A stretch of 64,000 nt of DNA from Hippophae tibetana (taxonomy: Eukaryota; Streptophyta; Magnoliopsida; Rosales; Elaeagnaceae). The notes below the pieces were generated by a model. The model saw only the letters and a program-made list of their open reading frames with translations. It had not been told where the DNA came from and searched no databases. Shown here piece by piece: positions 21,152 to 33,385 of this stretch. The translations under genes were made by a program, and so were the position numbers. Within the stretch, counting starts at the first letter, position 1; the number at the start of each line of letters is the position of its first letter. The stretch is from positions 14,327,190 to 14,391,189 of the forward strand of contig CM072811.1 of assembly GCA_037013495.1 (NCBI GenBank), read 5' to 3'.

Positions 21152-21780
21152 TGATGCAGACCATCTAGGCGAACAACCATAGGAACCCATGAACTCAAAG
21201 GAAAAGGAACAATCAATTTGCTAGGAATGTGTTGAAGATGATCGGAATAGAAACATATTCTTAAAATCCTAACCTTGAGATGCCACAAACGTTGATCATT
21301 CCCTTTGATAAGTCGAATTCAAGCATTAAATCAAAAATACAAGAAGGATAATAAAAAATCTTTCTAAAATAAACTTGATAAATGATAAAGGTTCTACCTT
21401 TAAATTACATAACTGCTCTTTTTTATAAGCTACAAACCCTAAAATAAAATCCCTAATCGAAGTGGGCCTATTTAGCTATGGATTGGGCCTAATGAATCCT
21501 TAAAAAATAAAAGACTAGATGACTTATGATAAAATAAGACATAAAAGGTCCATAATTAAAAAAAAGATAATTGACCGTCCTTGGTAAAGCTTTGGAATCT
21601 TCGAATTTAGTTTTAGAATCTTCTAGCATAGCCTCTTTGTATTGCACTTCCACGATCAAACCTTGCAAAGATTCTTTCATCCTCTTTTTCCTTTCCCTAC
21701 TCATTGGAGGACCACTAATTCCTTGCAAATTATCTTGAGAATATTTGGGAAGATCAACTTGGTTAGCACCTCGATCTCCA
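21152..21780 (-). repeat. 3' LTR of element H (long subtype, with pol tail)
   Basis: Plus-strand start TGATGCAGACCAT, end CGATCTCCA. The minus-strand frame 21489-21809 starts before the purine tract (FEEEGNNGDRG), crosses the LTR border inside codon 10 and continues about 70 codons into the LTR (GPPMSRERKKRMKES, KFEDSK). The short-subtype LTRs lack this segment. Confidence 0.85.
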
Positions 21781-21805
21781 TTATTCCCCTCCTCTTCAAA
21801 AAGAT

Positions 21806-22680
21806 TCATTCTCGAATCATGTACATCAAAAAAGAATAAATTATAAACGTTGAGCTAACATTACTATAGTCACTTGGAAAATCTAGCTTGTAATTATTAT
21901 CATTAATCTGTTTCAAGACTTGAAAAGGTCCATCTTTTGAAGGCAATAATTTTGATTTCCATTGTGTGGGAAACCTCTCCTTACGCATGTGCGCGCAACA
22001 AATTAGTGAGTTTCCTATTAACTACAATTTGACCATCCATTTGAGGATATGTAACAGTAAAAAAATAGTTTAGTTCCTAATTTATTCCATGGTGTGTGCC
22101 AAAAATGACTTAGGAACTTAACATCTCTATCACTAATAATTCTCTTAGGCAACCCATGAAAATGAACCATTTATTTAAGGAAAAAATCAACAACATGTGT
22201 TGCATCATTGGTTATAGAACATTCAATAAAATGAGCCATTTTACTAAACCTATCAACAACAAAAAATGTGATATCCTACCACTTTGAGTCTCTTGTAATC
22301 CTAAAACAAAATCCAAAGATATATCAATCCAAGATTGATTAGACTTACTTAAAGGGGTATACAAGCCATGCGATTAAACTTTAGATTTTGCTTGTCAACA
22401 TGTAATAAACTTATCATAAACACACTTTAGATTTTGCTTGCTTCACATTAGGCCAATAAAAATTCTCACGTAAAATCTTTAGTCTTTAGAACACTAAAGT
22501 GACCTATTAAACCTCCCTCATGACTTTCCCTAACAAGCAACTCATGAATAGAAAAAATAGGCACACATAATTTATATTTCTTCAATAGAAATCCTTTATG
22601 CCTATAAAAACCACCAAACACCCACTTATCGCATGCATTCCATTCTTGGTTGAAATCAGAATCATTGGTATTCTATCTCA
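21806..22680 (-). pseudogene. Integrase remnants of element H
   Basis: 21806-21988 is the C-terminal part (KSKLLPSKDGPFQVLKQI, YKLDFPSDYSNVSSTF). 22050-22660 holds broken pieces: catalytic-core phrases, and the zinc-binding region with HEGGLIGHFSVLKT. Frames change often and the catalytic acids cannot be read in one frame. Confidence 0.6.
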
Positions 22681-22744
22681 AAATCTTTATCAAATTTAGG
22701 CAAGCACAACAAAGTTGCATTAGTTAGCTTATCTTTTAAAATTT

Positions 22745-23721
22745 TTAAAGCTCTATCATGATTATCATCCCACTTAAAAACAACATTATTTTTAACAAGT
22801 TCATTCCAAGGTGCAGCAATAGAACAAAAACTTTAACCAACATTTGATAAAAACTCACTAAACCATGAAAACTTCTTACCTCATTAACATTCTTATGTGT
22901 AGGCCAATCCATTATTTCCTTTACCTTTTCTTCATCAACACTAATACCCACCTAACTAGCAAAATATCCAAGCAAAATGATACATTCCATGTAAAATGTG
23001 CACTTCATAAGAGTAGCATACAATATTTTCTCTCTCAACACACCAAAAACAGCATGCAAGTGTTCCACATGTTCATCCAAATATTTTCTATAAAATAAAA
23101 TATTATCAAAGTAAACTACCACAAATTTTCCTATGAAAGCATGCAAGACATGGTTTATTAACCTGATAAGTGTACTAGGTGCATTGGTTAAATCAAAAGG
23201 CATTACTAACCACTCAAACACTTGATATTTAGTCATAAATGTAGTTTTCATTCATCTCTCTCTTTCATGGGAATCTGATAACATCTATTTTTAAATCAAT
23301 TCCAGAAAAAAAAATGAGAGCCATGCAACTCAACAAGCATATCATCTAATCTAGGGATAAGATGTATATATTTCTTTGGAACTAAGATGATATGAACTGA
23401 ACATGGGCTAAGACTCTCCCTTACAAATCCCTTTTGCAGCAGCTCATCCATTTCCTCTTTGTATCCCTTTTGTTTCCTTAGGATTATCTCTATAAGAGAA
23501 TGATTTGGTATTGCAGATTCATGCATGAAGTCTATTTGTTGCTCAGTTCCTCTCAAAGGAGGTAATCCTTGGGGAATCTCTTCAAAAAATAGATCTTCAA
23601 AGTCATACAATAAAGACACAACAACACAAGGCAAAGATGCATTAATATAGTTAGTAGAAAGATAAACATCTTTGTAAATAAGTACAAGTATTTGTTGCCT
23701 TGCCATCATTATACTCTTCAT
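22745..23721 (-). pseudogene. Reverse transcriptase of element H
   Basis: Three frames. 23296-23721: lead-in (YKDVYLSTN, DFEDLFFEEIPQG, LLQKGFVRESLSPCS, VPKK, RLDDML). 22952-23251: palm ([34 protein letters not shown]). 22745-22951: end of RT (GISVDEEKVKEI, SFHGLVSFY). The catalytic YFDD box reads YFDN, so one catalytic aspartate is lost. RNase H does not follow. Confidence 0.8.
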
Positions 23722-23930
23722 CTCATTTCTTTTAGCAATTACTCTAATTCTTTTATTTTCCTCTCATGTTTCCTCACTTGTTCTCCTTTTATTTTCCTCT
23801 CATGTTTCCTCACTTGTTCTCCTTTTATTTTCCTCTAGTTCACACTTTTGTTTTCCCTCACCTTGGACTCTCTTACTATCTTAATCTAGTCCTCACAAGC
23901 TTTCAAGGTTTGAGAGGGGCTAATGCAACT
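23722..23930 (-). pseudogene. Charged linker of element H
   Basis: Lys/Glu-rich linker between protease and RT. It contains a perfect tandem duplication of about 45 bp (23765-23850, unit TTATTTTCCTCTCATGTTTC plus the following bases). Confidence 0.6.
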
Positions 23931-23989
23931 TTTCAGTTGTTCATTAAAAAAGAATAACAATTTTGTATCCATCGTGTGATACTCTCCTA

Positions 23990-24480
23990 TCAAATTTCCA
24001 CGGTTGACCAAGCAATATATGACCAGTATACATCGTTGCCACATTAGAAAAAACCTCATCCTTATACTTTCCAATAAAAAAAGGAACCCAAACTTGTTTG
24101 TTGACTTTCACTTTTCCACAGTCATTTAGCCATTGTAGCTTGTACTATTTGGGATGCTTCTGCCCCTTCAAATTCAACTTTTCTACCAACATTAGTGCAA
24201 CTCTCACAATCAATAATCAATGTACATAACTTATCCTTCACGTGGAATTTTGTGTGGAAAATATGCTCATGGTGCTCCTCATCTCCTTCATCCTTAGGAT
24301 GTATATTCATGGCTCTTCTTACTTTGAGTAAATCTCTACGCACAAGTTCTTCCACTTCAACATTAGAAAAATCCTCTAATGGTGGAATCTCATTGTCACT
24401 TGAACTAGCAGATTCGATTTCTCCATTTTCCCATACAATCATAAACTATTATTTGGCCATTCAAAAGCAATATGTTCGAA
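23990..24480 (-). pseudogene. Protease region of element H
   Basis: Minus frame 24122-24442: IVWENGEIESASSSDNE, VEELVRRDLLKVRRAMNIHPKDEGDEEHHEHIF, KDKLCTLIIDCESCTNVG. The aspartic protease DSG is DCE here, so it is inactive. The MVV block lies just after the zinc knuckle, as in element G. Confidence 0.75.
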
Positions 24481-25390
24481 TCCTTGGCACCTAAAACACT
24501 TAATATCATGTGACTTAGTAGGAGTTTTAGTTTCGGGTTTACCCTTACGAATAACAATTGAATTATTTTTCTTTGTTTCATGTTTTGTTCTCAAGATAGC
24601 TTTGTTATTCTTCCAATTTGATCTTCTTGGACTAGATTAGCTTCTTAACTTTAATGACTTGTGTAGTAGTTCCTTCATCTCTTCATAATGTTGCAACTAA
24701 ACCACATCACCAATATCCCTATTCAATCTAGCAAGGAATGTAGCCATTGTTTCTTCTCTACCTTTTGCTATGTTTTCTCTAAACCTTGAAATTTCCATCT
24801 CCCTATTATAATCCTCTACAATCATGGAACCTTGCACTAGCCCTTGTAACCTTCTATACAAATCCCTATAGTAATTTTTGGGTATAAATCTCTTATGCAC
24901 CACCAACTGCATTTCTTCCCATTACTGAATAGGCCTCTCACCATTCCTTTTCCTATTGACCACCAATTGATCCTACCATATACCGATAAAATCTGTAAAC
25001 TCCACAGTTTCTAGTTTTACTTTCTTTTCTTTAGAGTAGTTATGAGAATCAAATACGTGCTCAACCTTTCTTTCCCACTCTAAAAATAGCTCATAATCAT
25101 GCTTTCCTTGAAAATTCAGAATTTTCATCTTCATATTGCCTATATTGCTATCTCTTTAAGAGTCAACCTTATTTTCCCATTTATAACTTGTTCTCTCCCC
25201 CACTTTTAAATCAACTTCTTCTTCTTAATCGAAATTATGTCTTATATGTGATTCAGAATCAGGAGAGGATTCTAATTCCTTAAACCTCTCATGTAATAAC
25301 TTAAATTGGTCATTAACAGCCTTGATGAAGAATTTCATATTAGCCTCTTGTGGTTCACCTCCTTCCTTACTCTTGTTTTGAACCTGTAAA
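24481..25390 (-). pseudogene. Gag of element H
   Basis: Gag N-terminus near 25260-25385, core with KRFIPKNYYRDLYRRLQGL and MATFLARLN (24697-24912), and a zinc knuckle at about 24470-24510 (CFRCQGFEHI, last Cys replaced by Trp). Shows the gag core that the short copies lack. Confidence 0.7.
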
Positions 25391-25518
25391 ATAAAATGAA
25401 ATAAAAGGTGTTATTCCTCACACATTCCCTCACATGTTTTCTCTTAAATCAGATTATTATCACTCATGTATCACACTATTTTGGCTTTTTTCTCGATGGT
25501 GATCTCTCTTGCCTTTTT

Positions 25519-25762
25519 TATGTGGACCCTCTAGGTGATAACACTAGAAACCCACGAACTCAAAGGTATGGGAGCAATTGTTAAGAACATGTTGAAAATG
25601 ATCAGATTAGAACCTAAGGAAACAAAATCCATAAAACCCTAATCTTGAGGCACAACAAAGGATGATCACTCATTTTGATAAGTCCAATCCAATCATTCAA
25701 TCAAGAACACAAAAAGGTAAAGCAAAGTTTTTTTGAAATATACTTTTCATTAATGACACATC
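25519..25762 (-). repeat. Partial 5' LTR of element H
   Basis: Begins near TATGTGGACCCTCTAGG and breaks off after CATTAATGACA at about 25762. The leader and primer site that should precede it are deleted. Confidence 0.65.
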
Positions 25763-27337
25763 ATAAAGAACCTCATCTTCATATTCTATGTAATTTAGAA
25801 CCGATAGTGGTTTCTAAATCATCCAACCTTGCATTTAGCTTCTTAAATTGATCATTAAATGTCTTGAAGAGGAATTTTATATCAACCTCTTGTGTTAACT
25901 CTCACACACACTCACGTGTTTGCTCTCAAATTAGATTGTTATCACTCTTTTGTTTTTCACTATTTTGGCCTCTATTTTTTCACTAATTCAAAATCTCTTT
26001 TTTACCTCTCTTACCTTCGCCACTCAAAGCAGATGCCAACCTCCTTTTTGTGTTCTTAACAAATCAAAGAATTCAACTAATCTCAAGAAGTAACCAGTTT
26101 ATTAATGACAATCCAAAAAACTTAATTACAAAAAAAGATAAAAAGAAATTCCAAATAAGACTCTAAAGACCCAAGAAAGAATCTTTTCAAGATCTTGAAA
26201 ATTTTGAAAATTCGAATTTTAATAACTTAATTGCAAAGGATGAAAGAAAAGAAAGTCCAAATAGGATTGTAAAGAAAGACTCTTTCACCAAAATATAATT
26301 TCCTCTTTTAACCATACTTAGCAAGTTTGATGATTCTTTAGAATAAAATAGATAAAACAAGAATAAAATAAAGGAAAACCAATTTCAAGAAGAACAAGAA
26401 AACAAGAATTATATTTTTGTAAAATCTACTACTACTACTTTTCTTCTTCTTTTTCTTCTTTTATTTTTTTTTATGTTTCTACTGCTGTTGTGAAAAGAAA
26501 ATTCACAAAAAATAATTTGCAACCCTAATGAATGTTAACCGAAAGCAACACAAAAAGGTGCGACAAAACTTCAACCCCTCAGTAAGTGGCCTTAAATGAT
26601 GAAATTTGGGTTCTGAAATGGCACAAAATGGGGACAAAGCCTTATTCAAGTTTTAGGAATCAAACAACTTTTGATTTGATATATTATATTAGTCATTCTG
26701 ATACCCGAGTCAAAATATTTAGCTGTTTAATGTTGTAACTCGATTTATCAATTTTTTTAAACTAAGAATAGTAGCCCTCCTCTTCTTTGTTTTTTTATTT
26801 TTGAAGAACAAAGATAGATCGAACATGGACATAAGGAACAAGAAAAACATACAAAGAATTCAAAGAAAACTATGAAACAAAGATAGATAACCTATTATCA
26901 GCAACCAAGGCTCTAAACCAAACGATCTGAACCCTCTAGGTGAACAACCCTAGGAACCCATGAACTCAAATGAATGATTTGCTAAGAATGTGTTGAAGAT
27001 GTTCAAATTAGATTTCTAAAGAAAAAAGTCCTTAAAACCCAAATCTTGCGATGCCACAAAGGATTATCACTTCCTTTAATAAGATGAATTCAAGCATTCA
27101 ATCAAGAACACAAGAAGGCAAAGCAAAAGATTTATGAAATATACTTTTAATTAATGATTTTCTTTGTTCAAATGACAAGGCTAATGCATTTTTATACAAC
27201 CCCCACGAAAAAAAATTCATTTCAAACCAAAGATAAACTCGAGGCACAATTCAACCCTAATGGGCCTATTTAGTTGTGGGTTAGGCCAAACCTATGTTTA
27301 AAATAAAAAACCAAAAGACTTCAAATAGAAAATTATA
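25763..27337 (-). mobile_element. G1 element I: protease scrap, gag N-terminus, leader, 5' LTR
   Basis: Begins with a short protease piece (25763-25795) joined to the gag N-terminus (25800-25890, RLDDLE-like). The leader follows with decayed 30-bp repeats (about 26140-26290) and the conserved leader block (26530-26760). Primer site at 26909-26920 (TGGTTTAGAGCC on minus). LTR 26923-27337, cut on the right by a G2 LTR. Confidence 0.65.
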
Positions 27338-28006
27338 TGAACCAAGGGGTTAGGACCTAGCTAATTTTCAAATAATATAGCAAAGGGTTTTTCCACAAAA
27401 TAATGGATATGACTCACCATTAAATTGAAGAGGAAAGATGCCATAAGGAGGTGAGGTCTCCTTGATAAGTCTAGCATAAATGGAACCCTAACAAGTTTGG
27501 TTATTACTCACCATGAATTATTGGATGCTAAAAAATGCCACAAAAGTTGTCAATCTCTTGATAAGTTGCTTGAAGAGGATAAAAGAGCATGAATGAGCTC
27601 TCAAATGATTTGAAATTTAAATAGCATTAAAATCTAAAGTGTCAGTAGTTGAGTTGCTTTTAAGTATTTATAGGATACAAGAAAACCCTAAAAGATATTA
27701 CATCACAGCCCTTGATCACTTCCAATGTCTGAAAAATAAAAATTGTCAAAGATGCACAAAAAGTGGTGCAAAACATGGAGCAGTTGAGTACAAGGAATCC
27801 AAGGGATGAAAAGAAAGTTGTCCAAAATGGCATAACAATGTGGCTAGTCTAATTATTCCAATTTTGACATAATTTACAGGCTATGCTTTTCCTAATCCTT
27901 GCACTCCCATTTTGGGTTCCCTTGGTTATGCATGACCTCATCAAGTTGTCCCCTCTTAGACTTTGTGATTGGTCCACTTTGAATTTCTATGGCTTTATGA
28001 TTCTCA
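27338..28006 (-). repeat. 3' LTR of Ty3 family G2
   Basis: In element orientation it begins TGAGAATCATAAAGCC after a purine tract (AAAGAGAGAAGGAAC), and its other end is set where G1 sequence stops (27337/27338). It shares a stretch with CCTTGATAAGT and GCCATAAGG with the LTR at 43572. About 669 bp. The left end is inferred. Confidence 0.55.
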
Positions 28007-28023
28007 TCGTTCCTTCTCTCTTT

Positions 28024-29300
28024 AAGAGGATTCATCCTCGAATCGTCACCTATATAATCAAAAGGAGAAAAATTAGAAACATTAAAAGAGGCGTTAATGT
28101 AATACTCAACGAGAAGATCAATTTTGTAGGCATTATCGTTAATTCGCTCGATCCCATAAAAGGGTCAATCTCCCCGAGGATGAAATTTGGACCGTCATTT
28201 CCTGGAAACCGTTCTTTCATTATATGCATATAAACCCAATCACGAGGCTCAAAAATGACTCTTTCCCATCCTATATAGACCCTACAAGCATAATCCTTGT
28301 TTCTCTTCTCAATTTTCTCATGAATACGTTCATGGAGCTTCTTCACCGTTTTAGCCTTATTGGCACCATCTAAGTTAGTTCTCTCTAAAATAGGTATAGG
28401 TAATAAGTCCAAAGGAGTTAGTGGATTGAAACCATAAACAATTTTGAATGGAGAATGATTAGTAGTTGAATGCATACTCTAGTTATAAAAAAATTCAACA
28501 AAAGGTAAACAATCCTCCTAATATTTCAAATAAATTTTTATTACCTCACTAAGCAACATGGATAGATACATATTCACTACCTCAGTTTGCCCATTAGTTT
28601 AGGGGTGAAAAGTAGTTGAAAATAAGAGCTTAGTGCCCATTTTAGCCCAAAGAGATTTCTAAAAATAACAAAGGAATTTAACATCCCTATTAGACATAAT
28701 GCTCCTAGGAACTCCATGAAGCCTAACAACATCCCTAAAGAACAACTATGCTACATTAGTGGTGTCATAAGTTTTATGACACACTATGAAGTGTGCCATT
28801 TTAGAAAACCTATATACAACCATAAAAATGGAGTCTCTACCTTGCTTAGACCTAGGAAATCCTAAAATAAAATCGATGGAAATATCTACCCAAGGTGTGC
28901 TAGGTACAGGAAAGGGAGTATATAGTCCTTGTGGTAGGAGTTTGGATTTGGCTTGCTTAAAGTGATTCATCTAGAAACTTTTCTTGCTACATCCCTCCTC
29001 ATTTTTGGCCAATAAAATTGCTCACGCAAAACATATATAGTCTTCTTAATTCCAAAATTCCCCATTAATCCACCCCATAGGCCTACTTAATCAATAACTC
29101 ACGCATTTGACATTTGGGTATATAGAATTTATTTTCTTTAAATAAATACCCATATAATTTGTAAACTTTTCAAAAGACGCTTTTTTACATGCATAGTAAA
29201 TGTAGAGAATTCATCATCATTAGCATACATTTTCTTAACATACTCAAATCCTAGCAATCTAGCATTTGAAGATGAGAGTAACCCATACCTCCGTCATAAG
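28024..29300 (-). pseudogene. Integrase of the G2 element
   Basis: 28050-28475: FKIVYGFNPL, then VIFEPRDWVYMHIMKERFPG. 28746-28970: [20 protein letters not shown] followed by [13 protein letters not shown]; the first catalytic Asp is in SIDF. The second, normally SDRD, reads SNRD near 28690. The frame shifts after FPG near 28205 and at stops around 28500-28700. Zinc-binding and early parts are broken at 28980-29300. Confidence 0.7.
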
Positions 29301-29574
29301 GCATCGACTATAACATTCTCCTTAACTCTCTTTATTGAAAAATAAAAGGAAATGTCTTAATGAATTCCATCAATCTAGCATGGCTCATATTCCATTTACC
29401 TTGGCACTTCAGATGTTTTAGAGATTAGTGATCAGTATGGATGACGAATTCCTTGGCTAAAGGAAATGTTTCCATATCTCCAAGGTCCTAACCAAGGCAT
29501 AGAGCTCCTTATCATATGTTTGATAATTAAGGACTTCTCCATGAAGTTTCTCGCTAAAATAGGCGATAGGTCGT
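29300..29574 (-). pseudogene. RNase H part of G2, left of R1
   Basis: Minus reading gives [28 protein letters not shown]-type sequence (shown in pieces: [18 protein letters not shown]) interrupted by stops. It continues exactly across R1 with the sequence at 31597 once one copy of the target duplication is removed. Confidence 0.75.
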
Positions 29575-31596
29575 TGATAACTGTATTTTATACAATTATT
29601 TTCGTCTATTTTATTAATTATAATTGCTAGTTATTTACATTTTTAGTTAATTTTTAATTAATTAAATTAATATTTAGTATTAGTTTTTAATAAATATATT
29701 TTCAAGAAAATTAATGAATTTTAATAAAAAAAGGACTTAATTGCAATTATAAAAAGCTTAAAATTTAATTTGAATTAAAAGTGGGTGAAATTGAAAATAT
29801 CAAAAGATTAGAAGTTAATTTGAATTAAATTTATAGGTCAAAATGCAATTAATGAAAGTTGAATTTTCTGTGCAGGAGAAGGAGGCCACTCGCGCCATTC
29901 ACAACGCCCAACACCCACCATTCGATTGTCCAATCAACGGTCAAGATCTGGTGCGTGGAATCCAGACACGACAAAAGATAGTGGACCCGGTTTTCCTCGA
30001 CGCACGCTGCTCGGCGCCGAGTAGGCCCACTTGCTGCGTATGCTGGTGTGTAGGGTGGGACCCACATGTCGACTGTGTAGAAATTTCTCCCGAGGTGTAT
30101 CATTCACCATTGGATCAAGTTGAACAGTCCAGATTTACGTGCGTGGAATCAAGCTATCACTCACCGAGCAGCTCGCCTACACTCTCGTGTGACGCAGTTC
30201 ATTGCATCAGAGTGCGCCATCACTTTCCACCAAATAAGAAGCAGCCACGTGTTTCCTCAATCTTCCAACCAACCATATGACGACACGTGGCATGTATTCG
30301 GTAAAATAAAAACGCAGAAATGACTCCCACTCACCAGCTTCTTCTGCGCCGCCCATATGTCAATGCCAGCTGTCGCGTACTTCTAGCGTGCCAAGATCCT
30401 GTGCGACGCGTTCCAGGTATTCTCCATGTGCCCATTCTTCATAGTGAATGAAAGGCTGCCACGTGTTTCGTTATATCTTGCAGCCAAAAAGATGATGACA
30501 AGTGGCATGTGTTTAAAGAAGAAAAGGCAGAACGGTCTTCACGCTTGTTATTTCTTTTAATTCTTCCCATGTATTTTTGTCCCCCAATACATGGAAGTTT
30601 ATAATAAAAAAAATATTAATTGTTGAGGAGGATATATTTGGAAGCGGGGGAATTATTTGGAAGTTCTTTAGCTTTTAGTTTGGAGTTTTCATTTTTCCAT
30701 TTTTTTCACTTCAAGTTTTAGTTTCTCTCTACGTGTTTTCTATAATATGCAGAAATGTTTATTTAACATTTTTAAGTTGTATTTTCTTAGGAAATAGAGA
30801 GAAAGAAGACAACGAAGAAGAAGGAAAGGGAAGAAATTTATTTTTCATTGAGAAATCGTGAAAGAGTTTCTCCTAATCTTTTTTCTTTTTATTTTTTTTC
30901 TCTGGAATGTTTGATTATTGTTGTGTTGTAATTTTAATTTCTACTAGGAACTAATTTATTTGTTCTAGGGTTTCAATGTAGCTTAAATTATGAAAATTGA
31001 ATTAATTATTTTTGAATGATTTATGGAACAATTTTAAGTTGTTTATTTTATCTGTGCTTAATGCTTTTAATTATCGGAAGATTAATTAATTGATCTGTGA
31101 CACTTAAATAAACATGGAAAATGCATTTTTGTGTGTTTCTCGTGATAAAATAACATATATATATAAGGGATACGAATATACTTTTATTGTATGTGTAACT
31201 ATTTAAGAACTTAGAACTTAGTAAATCTGGTTGAATTTAATTCTCATAGGAATATAGTGAATTATTTAAGCGAGATGTGTCTGTATAGAGCTCGGAAGAG
31301 ATATATGGATAAATTAGGAGTTCTTGGTTAACAATTTAAAATACGAGAACATAAATCAAGAGAAAATATAATGATTCAAGTGGATTAATTTGGTGAAACT
31401 GCAATCCTAGAATTTTCTTATAAACTGTTATAAAAATTAGTTAGTCAAACTGCATCAAATTATCGACTGTTTGGATAAAATTAGGTTGAAATAATTTTAG
31501 TAATTAACGAAAACTAGTAACAAATCTCCGTGGGAACGATATTTTACTTATCATATTATTACTTGCACGATTTTATGTTCTCCAAAAGAGACAACA
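29575..31596 (+). repeat. Solo LTR R1 (about 2 kb)
   Basis: Starts TGATAACTGTATTTTATAC and ends AAAAGAGACAACA (TG...CA). Flanks GTCGT on the left and ATTGT on the right fit a diverged 5-bp target duplication. Removing R1 and one copy restores the RNase H reading frame of G2. No internal retrotransposon region is present. The motif GTGGGAACGATATTTTACTTATC near the end resembles Tat/Athila LTR ends as I remember them. The 145-codon frame at 29843-30280 is not conserved in R3. Confidence 0.85.
30236..30540 (+). promoter_or_regulatory. G-box modules in R1
   Basis: CACGTG at 30246-30251, 30284-30289 and 30460-30465. The first two form an inverted pair (GCCACGTGT ... ACACGTGGC). A second copy of the module lies about 214 bp further on, with one arm changed to ACAAGTGGC. 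Surroundings are GC-rich compared with the rest of the LTR. G-boxes bind plant bZIP and bHLH factors; the regulatory role here is inferred. Confidence 0.5.
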
Positions 31597-33180
31597 ATTG
31601 TCATTCCTGCATTAAAGCAGCTCTTATACCTATTCATGATGCATTACACTCAACTTCAAAGTTTTTCGTAAAATTGGGTAAAGATAAACCAGGTGCAGAA
31701 AACAAACTATCCTTTAATATTTTAAAGATTATCTTCTAATTCACCCCACTTAAAACCAACAAAATTTTTAATGACCTTGGTTAGAGGTGCAGCTTGTGTA
31801 CTAAAATCTTAGAAAAACTTGCCATAAATACTAGCCAAGTTTTGAAAGCTCCTAACCTCAGTGATAGATTTAGGTATGGGCCATTCTTGAATAATCTTAA
31901 CATTTTCCTCATCCACTTCTAGACCCTTAGAACTAACAACGAAACTAAGAAAAACAAACTTGTCCATGAAAAAAAACCACTTTTTTAAGTTTGCATACAT
32001 TTTTTCCTTTTATCAGAATTTCAAGCACATACCAAAGATGTAAGACATGCTCTTCAAGATTTTTACTGTAAATGAGAATATCATCAAAATAGAAAACCAT
32101 AAATTTTCAAATAAATGCACATAGATGATGTTTCATAAAAGTGCTTGGTGCATTTGTTAAACAAAAAGGCATGACTAACCACTCATACAATCCATTCTTA
32201 TTTTTAAAAGTGGTTTTCCATTCATCACCCTCTTTCATCCTAATTTGATGATATACACTTCTCAAATCAATTTTTGTATAAATACAAGAACCATGCACCT
32301 CATCTAACATGTCATCCAGTCTAGGGATATGATGTCAATATTTTACGGTAATGTTATTGATGGCTTGGCTTTCAACACATATCCTACTTGATCCATCCTT
32401 CTTGGGTATGAGTAGCACGGAAATGGCACATAGACTTAGGCTCTCCCGTACTTGACCTTTCATCAAGTACTCTTCAACATACCTTAGAATCTTCTTAGTG
32501 TCTATAGGGTTGGTCCTATAGGCGTGTCGATTTGGAAGAGAAGTTCCCAATATGAAGTCAATTTGATGCTCAAACCTCCTAATTTGTGTCACTCCATTCA
32601 TAATCTCTTCAAGGAACACGTCCTCAAATTCTTGCAAAAGAGAAACATTGGCATAATGCAAAGTTTGGTTAAGATCTTTAGTAGAAACATTAGCCTCCTT
32701 GTACAAAAGTACAAGTATGGGCTATTTTGAATAAAAAACCCTCTTGACCTCACTTGTCTTGGCATAAAAACTCACACTTTTTTTCTCACCCTCCTAACTT
32801 TTTTCTTCACTCATTTAATTTTTTCACTCTTTTTTTTTTCATTCACTCTTTTCTTTTCCCCTAACCATCTTCATTTTATTTTCAAACACTTTCTTGGGTG
32901 AAAGGAGTACAAGTATGATATTTATACCATCCTTCACAAACAAATACTTTTGTTCTATATCTATCATGCATAACCCTCCTATAATATTGCCAAGGCCTGC
33001 CTAGCAAGATTTGCCTAGCTTGCATGGGTATCACATCACACATCACACATCACCTCATCTTTGTACTTTCCAATGGAGAAGCTCACTAATACTTTCCTAT
33101 CAACCTTCACATTCACACTATCATTTCACCATTGTAACTTATAAGGTTTAGCATGTTCAAATGTAGGCAATCCTAATTTC
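31597..33180 (-). pseudogene. RT, RNase H start and protease-side region of G2
   Basis: 32335-32706: RT fingers (HQIDFILGTSLPNR, VRESLSLCAISVLLIPKKDG). 32107-32310: [35 protein letters not shown], then YFDDILIYSKN near 32090, so the catalytic box is intact. 31809-32000: GLEVDEENVKIIQEWP. Stops at several points. The protease region 32900-33400 is weak. Confidence 0.75.
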
Positions 33181-33385
33181 TCAACTAAAGTAGTACTAGC
33201 CATATTGGTGCAAGTTCCCCCATCTATGATAACACTACACATCTTATTGATCACATGACATCTTGTGTGAAAGATGTTATCTTTTTACTATTCAATACCA
33301 TTCTCCTTGACTTGAACACTCAAAGAGCGCTTTATTACAAGTGCTTCCCCATCCACATGTCCTATCTCCTTTTCACTAGTTTCCT

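Larger units (their letters stand above)
21152..25762 (-). mobile_element. G1 element H, degraded long copy
   Basis: 3' LTR 21152-21780, integrase C-terminus, partial integrase, RT, linker, protease, gag, short piece of leader, partial 5' LTR (25519-25762). It is the only minus-strand G1 copy with RT. RNase H and part of integrase are missing and the primer site is deleted. It sits in the G4 integrase gene. Confidence 0.75.

Noticed and set aside
29843-30280. 145-codon plus-strand ORF in R1
   Set aside because: The matching stretch of R3 has a stop in this frame and other frames are open there; composition follows the GC-rich block of the LTR.
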